From Nitrospirales bacterium (lineage in GTDB: Bacteria > Nitrospirota > Nitrospiria > Nitrospirales > UBA8639): a DNA stretch of 6,743 nt. Below the pieces are notes generated by a model. The model ran no database searches. It was not told the origin of the DNA and was given only the letters and a program-made list of their open reading frames with translations. Numbering within the stretch: the first letter of the stretch is position 1; each line of letters begins with the position of its first letter. This document shows, one piece after another, positions 5,750-6,743 of this stretch. The stretch is taken from NCBI GenBank assembly GCA_013817135.1, contig JACDDF010000124.1:1-6743 (forward strand). Reading direction: 5' to 3'. A program made the translations under genes and the position numbers.

Positions 5750-5965
5750 TTAGGACTTATCTTTGATTCGATTCAGGATGAGGGCAAGGCACCCACCCAA
5801 TAGGCCTCCCCCAAAGATCGGCGGTCCCAATTCGACCAGCTTGATTTCCCATATGGGTTCATTGGCTAACATCAGATCGCGGACCCCTCCTTGAATCATA
5901 ATGACAGCGAGGGCCATGAGGGAACCAATAATGAACCACCATCGAAAAACTTTAAACGATTCCAT
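5750..5965 (-). CDS. small two-helix membrane protein downstream of comM
   Basis: The product has 71 residues with two hydrophobic segments: about 9-25 (WWFIIGSLMALAVIMIQ) and about 47-64, which is glycine-rich (PPIFGGGLLGGCLALIL). A polar loop lies between them (RDLMLANEPIWEIKLVE) and a basic tail follows (NRIKDKS). Both ends are therefore likely on the same, cytoplasmic side. The ATG at 5965 follows AAGGA at about 7 bases; that ribosome-binding site overlaps the comM stop codon, and the gap between the genes is 9 bases, so the two are almost certainly co-transcribed and perhaps translationally coupled. I do not recognise a family; pairing with comM does not by itself imply a role in transformation. 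Confidence 0.8.
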   Translation of the reverse strand: MESFKVFRWWFIIGSLMALAVIMIQGGVRDLMLANEPIWEIKLVELGPPIFGGGLLGGCLALILNRIKDKS

Positions 5966-5974
5966 GAATTGTCC

Positions 5975-6743
5975 TTATGTCAGAATGGGTCGATCCAGGG
6001 TTCGGTACTGAATCGCTTCGGCCACGTGTGTGGATGAAATCATAACTGATTCTCCCAAATCCGCAATAGTTCTAGACACACGTAAAATTCGGCCATAGGC
6101 CCGTGCGGACAATCCCAGGCGGGTTACGGCTTGATCCAACAGTGTGTTCCCAGCTTGATCCAGTTGGCAATATTTTTTGAGCAAGCGAGGCTTGAGCTGG
6201 GCATTGTTTAAGGTCTGCTCATCACGGTAGCGCTCGATTTGACGATGTCGAGCCTGGATCACTCGTTGCCGAATTTTGGAAGAGGCTTCACCGGTTGTCG
6301 TGCCCGATAGTTCTTTGACCGGGACCGCAGGGACTTCGATGTGGATATCCAGCCGATCGAGGAGCGGGCCGGACAGACGGCTTCGATAGCGTTGAATGTG
6401 ATAGGGCGTACAGACACATTCATGGGTGGGATCTCCGCAATAGCCACATGGGCAGGGATTCATTGCCACGATCAACATGAGTTTGGCGGGAAACGTTAAG
6501 CTGGCTTGGGCGCGGGTCAGCGTGACGGTTCCATTTTCGAGTGGTTGGCGCAGGCTATCCAATAGCGACCGCTTAAATTCCAATGCCTCATCTAAAAAGA
6601 GAACACCATGATGTGCGAGGGAGACTTCTCCGGGACGGGGAATGGATCCCCCTCCAACGAGGCCGGCTGCCGAAATGGTGTGATGGGGGGCACGAAAGGG
6701 GCGAATGGTGAGGAGGGCCGAATCAGGAGAAAGGTTTCCGGCC
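5975..6743 (-). CDS. comM: ComM/YifB-family AAA+ ATPase (Mg-chelatase-like), C-terminal half
   Basis: The frame runs off the window end, leaving 255 of about 500-510 residues; the Lon-like N-terminus and Walker A lie outside. Visible in order: [33 protein letters not shown] in pieces (14-46), Walker B LFLDE (48-52), the [17 protein letters not shown] cysteine cluster (Cys 97, 99, 102, 109, 111) likely binding zinc, the [15 protein letters not shown] segment with the arginine-finger region, and the C-terminal helical domain [21 protein letters not shown] with TLDRP at the end. ComM proteins are hexameric helicases that promote branch migration when incoming single-stranded DNA is integrated during natural transformation; the family also occurs in non-competent bacteria, where its role is unclear. 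The remaining sequence is intact. The common DELPEF after Walker B is DEALEF here, a known variation. It precedes the 71-residue membrane gene in one operon. Confidence 0.95.
   Translation of the reverse strand, partial: AGNLSPDSALLTIRPFRAPHHTISAAGLVGGGSIPRPGEVSLAHHGVLFLDEALEFKRSLLDSLRQPLENGTVTLTRAQASLTFPAKLMLIVAMNPCPCGYCGDPTHECVCTPYHIQRYRSRLSGPLLDRLDIHIEVPAVPVKELSGTTTGEASSKIRQRVIQARHRQIERYRDEQTLNNAQLKPRLLKKYCQLDQAGNTLLDQAVTRLGLSARAYGRILRVSRTIADLGESVMISSTHVAEAIQYRTLDRPILT

Overview
The window looks like an ordinary chromosomal stretch of a Gram-negative-type bacterium with moderate GC. The gene content (a small bacterial metallothionein, a YtxH-type stress protein, an orphan RmlD-like reductase, L-threonine aldolase, ComM) and the style of the intergenic DNA make me suspect a Nitrospira-like member of Nitrospirota. 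That is an impression, not something the sequence proves. I see no rRNA, tRNA, CRISPR array, prophage or complete insertion sequence.

Layout. Positions 1-84 may hold the tail of an upstream gene. Positions 229-393 (+) encode a 54-residue cysteine-rich metallothionein with an altered ligand pattern. Positions 467-709 (-) hold a doubtful small membrane ORF. Positions 926-1243 (+) encode a YtxH-family protein. Positions 1244-2173 are about 930 bases with no convincing gene but with several perfect palindromes and hairpins. Positions 2174-3028 (-) encode an RmlD-like NAD(P)-dependent reductase, possibly from a leaderless transcript. It is divergent from a three-gene plus-strand cluster: low-specificity L-threonine aldolase (3130-4170), a 77-residue unknown protein (4253-4486) and a 68-residue protein with paired cysteines (4539-4745). 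This cluster converges on a minus-strand 144-residue unknown protein (4810-5244), whose probable promoter has a perfect 12-bp palindrome in its spacer. Positions 5245-5749 hold no convincing gene but contain a repeat-like block. The right end is a minus-strand operon: comM (truncated at the window edge, 5975-6743) followed closely by a two-helix membrane protein (5750-5965).

How the genes work together. The left part looks like small stress or metal-handling accessory genes, each alone with its own regulatory DNA. The centre is housekeeping metabolism: glycine/threonine interconversion and nucleotide-sugar or related reduction. The right end is DNA uptake and recombination (ComM). There is no clear multi-gene novel system. 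The most unusual items are the metallothionein with swapped metal ligands, the palindrome-rich gene-free region and the palindrome inside the promoter at 5297-5325.
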